Part shown: one piece after another, positions 26,485 to 35,123 of the stretch
Layout of the letters: every line of letters starts with the position of its first letter
Numbering within the stretch: the stretch's first letter is position 1
Assembly (NCBI GenBank): GCA_963977105.1
Contig: CAXBNI010000001.1
Location: 310,001 to 374,000, forward strand
Direction of reading: 5' to 3'
DNA length: 64,000 nt
From: UBA2705 sp963977105
GTDB lineage: Bacteria; Pseudomonadota; Alphaproteobacteria; Micavibrionales; Micavibrionaceae
The notes under the pieces: model-generated
Told to the model about the DNA's origin: nothing
Databases searched by the model: none
What the model saw: the letters and a program-made list of their open reading frames with translations, nothing else
Translations under genes and position numbers: made by a program

Positions 26485-27237
26485 ATGAGCGCTAATTTAA
26501 ACCCAGTACACGAAGATATGCCAGAAAAACGACCATATAACAGAGTATTGTTGAAAATGTCAGGCGAGGTTCTGATGGGGCCAAATGAGTTTGGTCTGCA
26601 TCCTGAAACTGTTGCTCGGGTTGCTCGTGATATTCAAACCGTTATTGAGACGGGCGTTCAAGTTTGCGTCGTTGTTGGGGCTGGTAACATCTTCCGCGGT
26701 GTTTCTGGCGCGTCTCAGGGGATGGATCGTACCGCCGCTGATCATATGGGGATGCTTGGGATCGTTATTAACGCATTGTGTTTACAAAATGCTTTAGAAG
26801 GAATTGGCGTCCAGACGCGTGTGCAATCCGCTATCCGTATGGATGAAATTTGCGAGCCATATATTCGCCGCCGTGCAATGCGCCACATGGATAAAGGCCG
26901 CGTTGTTATTTTTGCAGCAGGCACAGGTAACCCATATTTCACATCAGATACGGGCGCGTCGTTGCGTGCTTCGGAAATGAACTGCGACTTGATTGCTAAG
27001 GGTACGAAGGTTGATGGTGTTTATAACGCTGACCCTATGACGCACCCTGATGCTGTGCGTTTTGAAAAGGTGTCTTATATGGACGTGTTAACAAAAGATT
27101 TGCGGGTCATGGATGCGACGGCAATTTCATTGGCGCGTGATAATTCAATTCCTATAGCGGTATTTAATATCCGTGAAGAGAATAACTTTGCGAATATTGT
27201 TAAAGGCGAAGGCGTGTTCACTATTGTTGGTGATTAA
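26485..27237 (+). CDS. pyrH: Uridylate kinase
   Basis: Phosphorylates UMP to UDP; an amino-acid-kinase-fold hexamer. 250 residues. Motifs: RVLLKMSGEVLMGP at the N-terminus, VCVVVGAGNIFRGV, DRTAADHMGMLG, AAGTGNPYFTSDTGASLRA and KGTKVDGVYNADP. A polar ~17-residue extension precedes the catalytic domain. It opens the pyrH-frr-uppS-cdsA-dxr run and probably has its own promoter in the 342-base region upstream. Confidence 0.97.
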   Translation: MSANLNPVHEDMPEKRPYNRVLLKMSGEVLMGPNEFGLHPETVARVARDIQTVIETGVQVCVVVGAGNIFRGVSGASQGMDRTAADHMGMLGIVINALCLQNALEGIGVQTRVQSAIRMDEICEPYIRRRAMRHMDKGRVVIFAAGTGNPYFTSDTGASLRASEMNCDLIAKGTKVDGVYNADPMTHPDAVRFEKVSYMDVLTKDLRVMDATAISLARDNSIPIAVFNIREENNFANIVKGEGVFTIVGD

Positions 27238-27278
27238 CACGTATCAAATAATAACATTAAGAAAGAAATAGGTGGAAA

Positions 27279-27833
27279 ATGACTTACAATAAAGCTGATC
27301 TTGATAAAAGAATGAATGGTGCAATTGATAACTTAAGCCAAGAATACACAGGCTTACGTACTGGTCGTGCATCCATGAACATGCTTGACCCTATCGTTGT
27401 TGATGTTTATGGCTCTAAAATGCCGCTTAACCAAGTCGGTACAGTTTCTGTGCCTGAGGCGCGCATGCTAACAGTAACTGTTTGGGATATGTCTCAAGCA
27501 AAAGCTGTTGAAAAATCAATCCGTGAATCTGGTCTGGGCCTTAACCCGCAAGCTGAGGGGGCGGTTATTCGTATTCCTGTGCCGGAGCTTAACGAAGAGC
27601 GCCGTACAGAGCTGTCGAAGGTCGCGGGTAAATATGCAGAGGCCGCACGCGTTTCTATTCGTAACGTACGCCGTGACGGTATGGACTCGCTGAAGAAAAT
27701 GGAAGCTGATAAAGATATTGGTGAAGATGAACATAAGCGTTTGTCGGAAGAAGTGCAGAAGCTGACGGATAGTTTTATTGCTAAAGTAGATAGCGCCTTG
27801 GCACAAAAAGAAAAAGATATTATGACGGTTTAA
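27279..27833 (+). CDS. frr: Ribosome recycling factor
   Basis: Splits post-termination ribosomes together with EF-G. 184 residues, standard length. Blocks: LRTGRASMNMLDPIVVDVYG, VSVPEARMLTVTVWD, IRIPVPELNEERRTELSKVA, VSIRNVRRDG and the C-terminal helix DSFIAKVDSALAQKEKDIM. AAGAAATAGGTGGA before the ATG supplies the ribosome site. Follows pyrH by 41 bases. Confidence 0.98.
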   Translation: MTYNKADLDKRMNGAIDNLSQEYTGLRTGRASMNMLDPIVVDVYGSKMPLNQVGTVSVPEARMLTVTVWDMSQAKAVEKSIRESGLGLNPQAEGAVIRIPVPELNEERRTELSKVAGKYAEAARVSIRNVRRDGMDSLKKMEADKDIGEDEHKRLSEEVQKLTDSFIAKVDSALAQKEKDIMTV

Positions 27834-27871
27834 TGTCGTCATCTAAACTTTAGTGATGAGTAGTCTGGAAT

Positions 27872-28663
27872 ATGCGTAAAAGTTCTAAAAGCAATATAAT
27901 CAACATTGACGGTATGGCCGTGCCTGAACATATGGCCATTATTATGGATGGTAATGGGCGTTGGGCCAATGGTCGTGGCCTGCCACGTAGTGCAGGGCAT
28001 AAGGCGGGCGTTGAGGCTACGCGGCGTGTTGTGCGCGCTGCGGGCGAGGTTGGCGTTGGTTATCTGACGCTTTTTGCTTTTTCATCTGAAAACTGGAAGC
28101 GTCCAGAAACTGAAGTGCGTGAATTGATGCGCTTATTGCGTATTTATTTGCGCGCGGAAACAGCTGACTTGCATAAAGATAACGTACGTTTGCGCGTTAT
28201 TGGCGACCGGACAATGCTGGCTAAAGACACTTGTGCGCTGATTGAGCAGGCGGAAACGCTGACAGTCGAAAATGAAGGCTTGCAGTTGACTATAGCATTA
28301 AATTACGGCGGGCGTGATGAGCTTGCTTATGCTGCGCATGGTTTAATTAAAGACTATAAAGACAAAGATTATTGCCCTGATATTGAAGAGGTCGAAAGTC
28401 GTTTTGAATCATTTTTGATGACCAAGGGTTTACCAGACCCAGATTTAGTCATCCGCACAAGCGGCGAGCATCGCATAAGTAATTTTTTACTGTGGCAATG
28501 TGCGTATAGCGAGTTCGTTTTTATGGATGTCCTTTGGCCTGATTTTAACCGTGATTATCTTATTGAAGCTGTACAAGAGTATTCTGGACGCGAGCGCCGT
28601 TTCGGCCGCGCTGTTTGTAAAAAGACAGATAAAGAAGCTTCGGGGCGCAACCTAAAGCTATAA
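27872..28663 (+). CDS. uppS: Isoprenyl (undecaprenyl) diphosphate synthase
   Basis: Cis-prenyltransferase that makes the C55 lipid carrier for cell wall and LPS. 263 residues. Catalytic Asp lies in HMAIIMDGNGRWA; other blocks are SAGHKAGVEATR, LTLFAFSSENWKRP, NYGGRDEL, PDLVIRTSGEHRISNFLLWQ and FVFMDVLWPDF. The C-terminus after GRERRFGR is about 20 residues longer than usual. The reading frame beyond its TAA stop (28661-28663) remains open and in the same frame as cdsA. Confidence 0.96.
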   Translation: MRKSSKSNIINIDGMAVPEHMAIIMDGNGRWANGRGLPRSAGHKAGVEATRRVVRAAGEVGVGYLTLFAFSSENWKRPETEVRELMRLLRIYLRAETADLHKDNVRLRVIGDRTMLAKDTCALIEQAETLTVENEGLQLTIALNYGGRDELAYAAHGLIKDYKDKDYCPDIEEVESRFESFLMTKGLPDPDLVIRTSGEHRISNFLLWQCAYSEFVFMDVLWPDFNRDYLIEAVQEYSGRERRFGRAVCKKTDKEASGRNLKL

Positions 28664-28678
28664 ACATTAAACCCCGCT

Positions 28679-28684
28679 GAGGAT
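28679..28684 (+). promoter_or_regulatory. Ribosome-binding site suggesting a non-standard cdsA start
   Basis: GAGGAT stands 6 bases before an in-frame ATC at 28691. It is the only good Shine-Dalgarno sequence in the uppS-cdsA junction. The first conventional in-frame start, TTG at 28739, has none. Confidence 0.5.
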
Positions 28685-28690
28685 CATCTC

Positions 28691-29353
28691 ATCTCTTCAT
28701 TTTTAAATCGTAAAATTTTTACACGTACGGCATCTGCTTTGGTTCTTGCGCCAGTATCGCTGCTTTGTGTGTATATGGGCGGCTTGTATTTTTTGGCTTT
28801 GGTCTTGTTTGCATATGCTGTCAGCCTTTTTGAATGGCTGCGGATGTCATCCAGCACATCGCGAAAATGGACAATGCTTGCACTGGGGTATGTGTATTTC
28901 ACGCTATGCTACGGTTTGTTTATTGATATACGATTTGCGGATCATGGCTTTCAGCTTATTGTCTTTTTGTTTGTTTGTGTTTGGTCATGTGATATTGGCG
29001 CTTATATATTTGGTAAGTTCTTTGGCAAGAGGAAATGTGTCCCACATATTAGCCCGAATAAAACATGGGCAGGTGTATGGGGAGGGGCGGCGGCTGCTGT
29101 TTTTATGGGGCATATATTCGCCTATACCTATTTAGCAGAAACGTATGACGCATTAAATGTAACGCAAATTGCGGTTGTTATTGCTTTTGCCGCGATGCTT
29201 GGTGACCTCCTGATTTCTTACGCAAAGCGTCAGGCCGGAGTAAAAGACACGGGCACTATCATTCCAGGGCATGGCGGCGTATTGGACCGTATCGACTCAC
29301 TTATTTTGGCGACGCTGCCAATGGCTTATTTCCTTTATTGGGGCATTATATGA
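28691..29353 (+). CDS. cdsA: Phosphatidate cytidylyltransferase (unusual start)
   Basis: Makes CDP-diacylglycerol from phosphatidate and CTP for all phospholipids. Multi-spanning membrane protein. The C-terminal signature SYAKRQAGVKDTGTIIPGHGG with DRIDS is the CDP-diglyceride synthetase motif; SPNKTWAGVWGG is also typical. From the uppS stop to 28739 there is no ATG, GTG, TTG or CTG in frame, yet residues before 28739 (FLNRKIFTRTASA) match the family's N-terminus. I infer initiation at ATC 28691 (220 residues), or possibly ATT 28715. TTG 28739 would give 204 residues and begin inside the first helix. The stop overlaps the dxr start (ATGA). Confidence 0.85.
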   Translation: MSSFLNRKIFTRTASALVLAPVSLLCVYMGGLYFLALVLFAYAVSLFEWLRMSSSTSRKWTMLALGYVYFTLCYGLFIDIRFADHGFQLIVFLFVCVWSCDIGAYIFGKFFGKRKCVPHISPNKTWAGVWGGAAAAVFMGHIFAYTYLAETYDALNVTQIAVVIAFAAMLGDLLISYAKRQAGVKDTGTIIPGHGGVLDRIDSLILATLPMAYFLYWGII

Positions 29354-30504
29354 CGAAAACTGTCTCAGTTTTTGGTTCTACAGGCTCTATCGGGCGCTCG
29401 GCGCTTGATTTGATTGCGCATAATCCAGACGGCTTTAAGCTTCGCGTTCTTACTGCGGGCAAAAACGCCGAGCTACTTGCTGCGCAGGCAATTGCGTTTA
29501 AGCCTGAGCTTGTCGTTCTCGCTGATGAAACGGGTTATGCTAAGCTTTGTGATTTGCTCTCAAATTACAGTGATATAAAAATCACAGCAGGCCGGCAGGC
29601 CTTATTAGATGCCGCGCAAGTTGAGGTTGATTTAACGCTGGCTGCGATTATGGGGTTCGCCGGATTGGAGCCTTTGCTGCATTCAATACAATCATCCAAG
29701 GCGGTGGCGATTGCGAATAAGGAGCCTTTGGTTGCTGCGGGTGCGCTGTTTATGGATGCGGCGGAGAAAGCAGGCTGCCAAATCTTGCCAACGGATAGTG
29801 AACACAACGCTATATTCCAAGTTTTTGAGCCTGAAAATGTAGGCAGCATATCACGTTTGATCTTAACTGCGTCTGGCGGGCCATTTAGAACATGGGCCCG
29901 TGACGATATTATGGCCGCAACGCCAGCGCAGGCAGTAAACCATCCGAATTGGTCAATGGGCGCAAAAATATCCGTTGATAGTGCCTCGTTAATGAATAAG
30001 GCACTTGAGGTTATTGAGGCGCATCATTTATTTGCTATGCCGGAAGACAAAATTGATGTCGTGGTTCACCCTGAATCTATCGTTCACTCTTTTGTCGAAT
30101 ATCAAGATGGATCGGTATTAGCGCAACTTGGCGCGCCTGATATGCGTACGCCAATTGCCTATTGCCTATCATGGCCTGAGCGTATGGTGACTTCAGGTGA
30201 ACGCTTGGATGTTTTTAAGCTGTCCTCGCTTAATTTTGAGCCGCTGCGTGATGATGTGTTCCCGCCTGTTAAATGGGCGCATGAGGCGCTGCGTTCAGGG
30301 CAGGGGGCGTGCATTGCGCTTAATGCATCAAATGAAGTCGCAGTGTCACATTTTTTAAATAAAGACATTGGCTTTGCACAGATTTATACTATAGTTGAGC
30401 AAATGTTAGAAGAGTTCTCGGGACGTAGCGTTAGCGGCCTAGAGGATATTATTTCTTTGGATAAAGAAGTTAGAATGGCATCAAGTAACTTTATTAATCT
30501 TTAA
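29350..30504 (+). CDS. dxr: 1-deoxy-D-xylulose 5-phosphate reductoisomerase
   Basis: Second enzyme of the MEP isoprenoid pathway (DXP to MEP, NADPH-dependent). 384 residues. NADPH-binding FGSTGSIGRSALDLI at the N-terminus, ANKEPLVAAG, metal-binding LPTDSEHNAIFQ, SGGPFR, NHPNWSMGAKISVDSASLMNKALE and VVHPESIVHSFVEY are all present. The start is the ATG at 29350 that shares bases with the cdsA stop. It supplies isopentenyl diphosphate for the product of the nearby uppS. Confidence 0.97.
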   Translation: MTKTVSVFGSTGSIGRSALDLIAHNPDGFKLRVLTAGKNAELLAAQAIAFKPELVVLADETGYAKLCDLLSNYSDIKITAGRQALLDAAQVEVDLTLAAIMGFAGLEPLLHSIQSSKAVAIANKEPLVAAGALFMDAAEKAGCQILPTDSEHNAIFQVFEPENVGSISRLILTASGGPFRTWARDDIMAATPAQAVNHPNWSMGAKISVDSASLMNKALEVIEAHHLFAMPEDKIDVVVHPESIVHSFVEYQDGSVLAQLGAPDMRTPIAYCLSWPERMVTSGERLDVFKLSSLNFEPLRDDVFPPVKWAHEALRSGQGACIALNASNEVAVSHFLNKDIGFAQIYTIVEQMLEEFSGRSVSGLEDIISLDKEVRMASSNFINL

Positions 30505-30584
30505 AACGAACTAGTTTAGGTTCATGCTTATGCGTCATAATTTTTACAAGATACAAATAAAACAGAAATAGAAAGTACTAGAAA

Positions 30585-31976
30585 ATGAGCGGTTTCGCCG
30601 AATATCTACAATTGATTACACAGAATGTCTGGCTTTATGGCGGCGTATTTGTGCTGGTTCTGAGTTTGTTGGTTTTTGTTCACGAGTGGGGGCATTACAT
30701 TGTTGCTCGTATGTGTGGCGTCAAGGTTAAAACATTCTCGATTGGTTTTGGTAAAGAGCTTTTTGGCATTAACGATTCTCATGGTACACGCTGGAAAGTG
30801 TCGCTGATCCCTTTGGGTGGCTACGTGCAAATGTTTGGTGATGTTGATCCAGCCTCAGCAGGTCACGAAGAAGGCGTTAAAGATGAAAACGGCGAAGCTT
30901 TGCGCGAATATACGACAGAAGAACGCAATGTTGCATTTTTCGCGAAGCCTGTATGGCAGCGCTCGTTGATTGTTTTGGCGGGGCCTGCGATTAACTTTAT
31001 TTTCGCGATTGTAGTTTTGGGCGGTTTATATGGCTTCGTTGGGAAGCCAGTAACGGCGCCAATTGCGGCTGCAATTGAAGTGAACAGCGCGGCTTATAAT
31101 GCAGGTATTTTGCCGCATGATGAGATTATAGAAATTAACGGTAGGTCCGTTTCGTCCTTTAACCAAATTCGTCGCGCAACAATGCTGTCCCTTAAAGGAC
31201 CAATGGAGCTAGTTGTTCTGCGTGATGGTGAGCGTGTTAATTTGGAGGCGCAGCCTAAGCGTGAAGTTGTTGAAGACCGTTTTGGCTTTAAGCATGAAAA
31301 AGGTTATTTGGGCATTATGGCGCCATCTAGCGCCTTTCGTTTGCAGTCTATATCTGAAATTGATGGCCGTGAAACCAACGGTAATGCAGATATGATCCGT
31401 GGCTTCTTCCTTGCGAGTATGAACAAAGATGTCGAAATTGTCCTTACTATGGGCGACGAAGACAGCCGTATGCTTGTGAATATTAAAGAAGACGTTACTG
31501 CGGCTTGGGATAGTGAAGACAATAAGTTATATAATATTTTTCAGCTTAGCCCACGTTCTGGTGAAGAAATTGTGCGCTTGTCTTTCTTTAGCTCTGTGCA
31601 TAACGCGGTGACTGAAACGTATAAAATCTCTGCAGATTCTCTGCGTGCCTTGGGGCAGATTGTTGTGGGAACACGTAGTGCGACTGAGCTTGGCGGTATC
31701 ATCCGTATTGGCGCAATTGCAGGTGACATGGCAGAGCGCGGCTTTATTGCGTTAATTACATTCACAGCGTTGCTATCGATTAATCTGGGTTTGATTAACT
31801 TGTTCCCAATACCAATGTTAGACGGCGGTCACTTGGCGTTTTACGCTGCGGAAGCCGTACGCGGCAAGCCGGTGTCAGAGCGTTTTCAAGAAAATGCATT
31901 TAAAGTTGGCTTTGTGATGCTGATTGGTTTGATGCTGTTTGCGAATATAAATGATTTGGTGCAGCTGTTCTTATAA
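30585..31976 (+). CDS. rseP: RIP zinc metalloprotease RseP
   Basis: Site-2 inner-membrane protease that cleaves anti-sigma factors and leftover signal peptides. 463 residues. The zinc motif HEWGH spans residues 33-37 in the first helix, and the third ligand lies in PMLDGGH (Asp413). One clear PDZ domain (AAYNAGILPHDEIIEINGR) is followed by a second, more diverged one with a strand-rich insert. GPAINFIFAI is also characteristic. A strong terminator follows, so it closes the operon that begins around pyrH. Confidence 0.95.
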   Translation: MSGFAEYLQLITQNVWLYGGVFVLVLSLLVFVHEWGHYIVARMCGVKVKTFSIGFGKELFGINDSHGTRWKVSLIPLGGYVQMFGDVDPASAGHEEGVKDENGEALREYTTEERNVAFFAKPVWQRSLIVLAGPAINFIFAIVVLGGLYGFVGKPVTAPIAAAIEVNSAAYNAGILPHDEIIEINGRSVSSFNQIRRATMLSLKGPMELVVLRDGERVNLEAQPKREVVEDRFGFKHEKGYLGIMAPSSAFRLQSISEIDGRETNGNADMIRGFFLASMNKDVEIVLTMGDEDSRMLVNIKEDVTAAWDSEDNKLYNIFQLSPRSGEEIVRLSFFSSVHNAVTETYKISADSLRALGQIVVGTRSATELGGIIRIGAIAGDMAERGFIALITFTALLSINLGLINLFPIPMLDGGHLAFYAAEAVRGKPVSERFQENAFKVGFVMLIGLMLFANINDLVQLFL

Positions 31977-32000
31977 TCGAGCTTTGCACATAAGTTTTTG

Positions 32001-32030
32001 AAAGGGCGCGTTTTACGCGCCTTTTTCTAT
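32001..32030 (+). terminator. Rho-independent terminator after rseP
   Basis: GGCGCG (32005-32010) pairs with CGCGCC (32016-32021) across a 5-base loop. The stem extends by A-T and G-T pairs from 32001 and is followed by TTTTTCT. Confidence 0.85.
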
Positions 32031-32088
32031 TGCTGCGGTGCATTTTATAACAATACGCAAATATCTTAGGCATAAGTGAGTATTCCGC

Positions 32089-32117
32089 TTGTAGTCTGGC
32101 GGGATTCAGCTTATTTA
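32089..32117 (+). promoter_or_regulatory. Candidate promoter for bamA
   Basis: TTGTAG (32089-32094) and TATTTA (32112-32117) with a 17-base spacer, 35 bases before the bamA ATG and downstream of the rseP terminator. Confidence 0.4.
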
Positions 32118-32151
32118 TAAAGGGATACGTCTTTTTTTCTTCAATAACAAT

Positions 32152-34458
32152 ATGTTTCCAATGACAAATTATATCTTAAAAAATACAAATTTTTTCCGTG
32201 GTTTTGTTCTGAGCGTTATGCTTATGGCCAGTTTTGCCCTGAGTATACCTGCTGCTTATGCGCAGAAAGTGGCGTCGATTAGTGTCGTTGGCGCGGAGCG
32301 TATCGAAGAAATGACGGTGCTGACATATATGGATGTTGAGCGCGGTTCAGTCATGAGCGAAGATGGCATGGACCAAGCCTTGAAGAACCTGTTTGCGACA
32401 GGCCTCTTTGCCGATGTTTCCATGCGTATGACTGGAAGTACATTGGTTGTTAAGGTTGTTGAGAACCCAATTATTAGCCGCATTGCTTTTGAAGGCAATG
32501 ATGACTTGAAGGAAGAAGACCTTCTGAGTGAAATTCAATTAAAACCCCGCCACGTGTTTTCACGCACGCGCGTTCAGGCAGACGTAAAAAGACTTTATCA
32601 GCTTTACCGCAGAAATGGCCGCTTCACTGCGAATATTGATCCGAAAGTTGTACGCCTTGACCAAAACCGTGTTGACCTTGTTTTCGAAATTGACGAAGGT
32701 CCGGTAACTAAAGTGAGCTCTATTCGCTTTATTGGTAATAAGAAATACGAAGATGACCAGTTGCGTTCTGTGATTTCAACGAAAGAATCTACATGGTATC
32801 GCTTTTTAACCTCAGCTGACCGTTATGACCCTGACCGTATTGCGTATGATGAAGAGCTTATTCGCCGTTTTTACCTTTCTGAAGGTTATGTTGATTTCCG
32901 TATTGTTGATAGCTCAATTGAGCTAATGCAAGAAAAACAAAAATTCTTTGTGACGATGACTGTAAACGAAGGTAACCGTTATAAAATCGGTAATGTAGAA
33001 ATTGATACGATCATGGAAAACCTTGACGTTGATGCATTGCTAGAAAGCGTGACGATTGAGTCTGGTGAGTGGTATAATGCTGATACTGTTCAAAAACACG
33101 TTGATATCCTGACGGATCGCTTGGGTGATATGCAGTACGCATTCGTATCTGTACAGCCTGATATACGCAGAGACCCTACGAACAAAATCGTAGACATTGT
33201 CTTTTCAGTTAAAGAAACACCGCTTGTGTTCGTTGAGCGCGTAGACATTCACGGTAACGTACGTACTTTGGATAAAGTTATCCGACGTGAAATTGAACTG
33301 TTAGAAGGCGACCCCTTTAACCGTTCAAAAGTTGCAAAAGCAGAGCGTAATATCCGTGACCTTGGTTACTTTGAAAAGGTTGAACTTGATATTAAGCCGG
33401 GCAGCGCGCCGGACAAGTCCGTCATTGATGTTCGTGTGACCGAGAAGTCTACTGGCGAACTATCTGTCGGTGCTGGTTTCTCCTCATCAGAAGGCCCACT
33501 TGCTGATTTTAGAATTCGTGAGCGTAACTTGCTCGGTAAAGGTCAGGACCTTACTTTGGCTGCAGTTATCGCAGGTGAAAAGACGGAGTTTGATGCATCT
33601 TTCACAGAGCCGTTCTTTATGAACCGTGATATGTCCTTCGGTATTGATGCTTTCCACATTACGCGCGATCTACAGGATGAAAGCTCCTATGATCAGCTCC
33701 GTACTGGTGGCGCATTACGATTTGGTTACCCATTATCTGATAAGTGGCGCCAGTCATTACGTTACCGTTTAGAGAAAAATGAAATACGTGACGTGAAAGA
33801 CACCGCATCATTCTATATTCGTGAACAAGCTGGTAACCGTGTGACATCCGCATTTTCGCAGCGCTTAGGGTATGATAACCGTAACTCGACAATGTTTACG
33901 ACACGTGGCTGGCATGCATGGCTAGATACCGAAATTGCCGGTGCTGGTGGTGATGCAAAATACGTATCCGGTAAAATCGGTGGCTCTTGGTATTATCCAG
34001 TTGCAGACAAAATTGTGCTGAATGTTATTGGCGAAACAGGCGTAATTGAAGGCTACGGTGATACTGACGTGCAGATCAATGAACGTTACTTCCTCGGCGG
34101 CGAAACTTTGCGTGGCTTTGAACGCTCTGGTCTTGGCCCGCGCGATGTATCTACGGATGATGCCTTGGGTGGTAACTATTTCTACCGTAGTAGCGCTGAG
34201 CTGAGTTTCCCTATTGGTCTTCCTGAAGAGCTTGGAATCAAAGGTCACGCCTTTAATGATATTGGTTCGTTGTGGGATATTGATAGTAGCAGTAGTGCAA
34301 ATGTAGCGGACCAAAATAGCTTGCGCGCTTCGGCTGGTGTCGGTGTGTCTTGGCGTTCTCCGTTCGGCCCTATTCGAGTTGATTTAGCGAAGCCATATTT
34401 GAAAGAAGATTACGATGTCGAGGAAGTGTTCAGATTCAACTTCGGAACACGTTTCTAG
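32152..34458 (+). CDS. bamA: Outer membrane protein assembly factor BamA
   Basis: Central Omp85 component of the BAM complex that inserts beta-barrel proteins. 768 residues. A signal peptide ends near residue 38 (AAYAQK); the start may also be the ATG at 32161. Five POTRA domains follow (for example VVENPIISRIAFEGNDDLKEE and TPLVFVERVDIHGNVRT). The C-terminal barrel contains the VRGF-type motif as GGETLRGFE and finishes with the outer-membrane signature FNFGTRF, a C-terminal Phe. Skp and lipid A genes follow, forming an envelope-biogenesis cluster. Confidence 0.97.
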   Translation: MFPMTNYILKNTNFFRGFVLSVMLMASFALSIPAAYAQKVASISVVGAERIEEMTVLTYMDVERGSVMSEDGMDQALKNLFATGLFADVSMRMTGSTLVVKVVENPIISRIAFEGNDDLKEEDLLSEIQLKPRHVFSRTRVQADVKRLYQLYRRNGRFTANIDPKVVRLDQNRVDLVFEIDEGPVTKVSSIRFIGNKKYEDDQLRSVISTKESTWYRFLTSADRYDPDRIAYDEELIRRFYLSEGYVDFRIVDSSIELMQEKQKFFVTMTVNEGNRYKIGNVEIDTIMENLDVDALLESVTIESGEWYNADTVQKHVDILTDRLGDMQYAFVSVQPDIRRDPTNKIVDIVFSVKETPLVFVERVDIHGNVRTLDKVIRREIELLEGDPFNRSKVAKAERNIRDLGYFEKVELDIKPGSAPDKSVIDVRVTEKSTGELSVGAGFSSSEGPLADFRIRERNLLGKGQDLTLAAVIAGEKTEFDASFTEPFFMNRDMSFGIDAFHITRDLQDESSYDQLRTGGALRFGYPLSDKWRQSLRYRLEKNEIRDVKDTASFYIREQAGNRVTSAFSQRLGYDNRNSTMFTTRGWHAWLDTEIAGAGGDAKYVSGKIGGSWYYPVADKIVLNVIGETGVIEGYGDTDVQINERYFLGGETLRGFERSGLGPRDVSTDDALGGNYFYRSSAELSFPIGLPEELGIKGHAFNDIGSLWDIDSSSSANVADQNSLRASAGVGVSWRSPFGPIRVDLAKPYLKEDYDVEEVFRFNFGTRF

Positions 34459-34521
34459 GCATCATGAATACGCATAAATATATGGCTGTAAAATAATTCT
34501 ATTTACGAAAGTTTTTGTAAG

Positions 34522-35091
34522 ATGAAAAATATGTTTTCTTTAAGTCTTGTTGTGGCGCTGGCGCTACTTTCTACGAACGGTGCATATGCCGCGGATAAGA
34601 AAAAAAGTGATGATGTCAAAACAGCAAGTTATGTTGCTGTTGTTGATAATATGCTTTTAATGAGCGAGTCGCTTGCTGCAAAGTCGCTAAATGAAGAATT
34701 TAAAAAAAGCCGTGATATCATTCAAGATATTATTTCTAAGAAAGAAAAGCAGCTGCGTAATGCAGAGCAGGACTTAGAAGTGTCACGTACAACATTGTCT
34801 GCTGAGGACTATGAACAAAAACGTTCAGAATTTGTGGCGCAGTTTCAGGAAGCAAAGACTGAATTACGCAAGCAGATGATTATCAAGGAAAAGGCGTTTA
34901 AAAACGCCGAGGCAAAGCTTCAGCAGGAAATTATTAATGTTGTGACTGAGGTCGCAGAAGCGCGTGGTTATGATATTGTTATTCCACGCAGCGCCGTTAT
35001 TATTATGGATGAAGCCGCAGACATAACAGAGATTGTTATGGGCGACCTTAACAAACGTGTAAAAAAAATAGACATTGTTAAAAAGAAGTAA
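34522..35091 (+). CDS. skp: OmpH/Skp-family periplasmic chaperone
   Basis: Holds unfolded outer-membrane proteins on their way to BAM. 189 residues. A signal peptide ends after AYA (about residue 24). The mature part is mostly a long charged coiled coil (residues ~60-140, for example QEAKTELRKQMIIKEKAF), then the IVIPRSAVIIMDEAADIT strand near the C-terminus typical of OmpH. Located between bamA and lpxD as in most Proteobacteria. Confidence 0.93.
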   Translation: MKNMFSLSLVVALALLSTNGAYAADKKKSDDVKTASYVAVVDNMLLMSESLAAKSLNEEFKKSRDIIQDIISKKEKQLRNAEQDLEVSRTTLSAEDYEQKRSEFVAQFQEAKTELRKQMIIKEKAFKNAEAKLQQEIINVVTEVAEARGYDIVIPRSAVIIMDEAADITEIVMGDLNKRVKKIDIVKKK

Positions 35092-35123
35092 TCTTGAATA
35101 TTCGTTTCTAGGCTAGGGCTATC

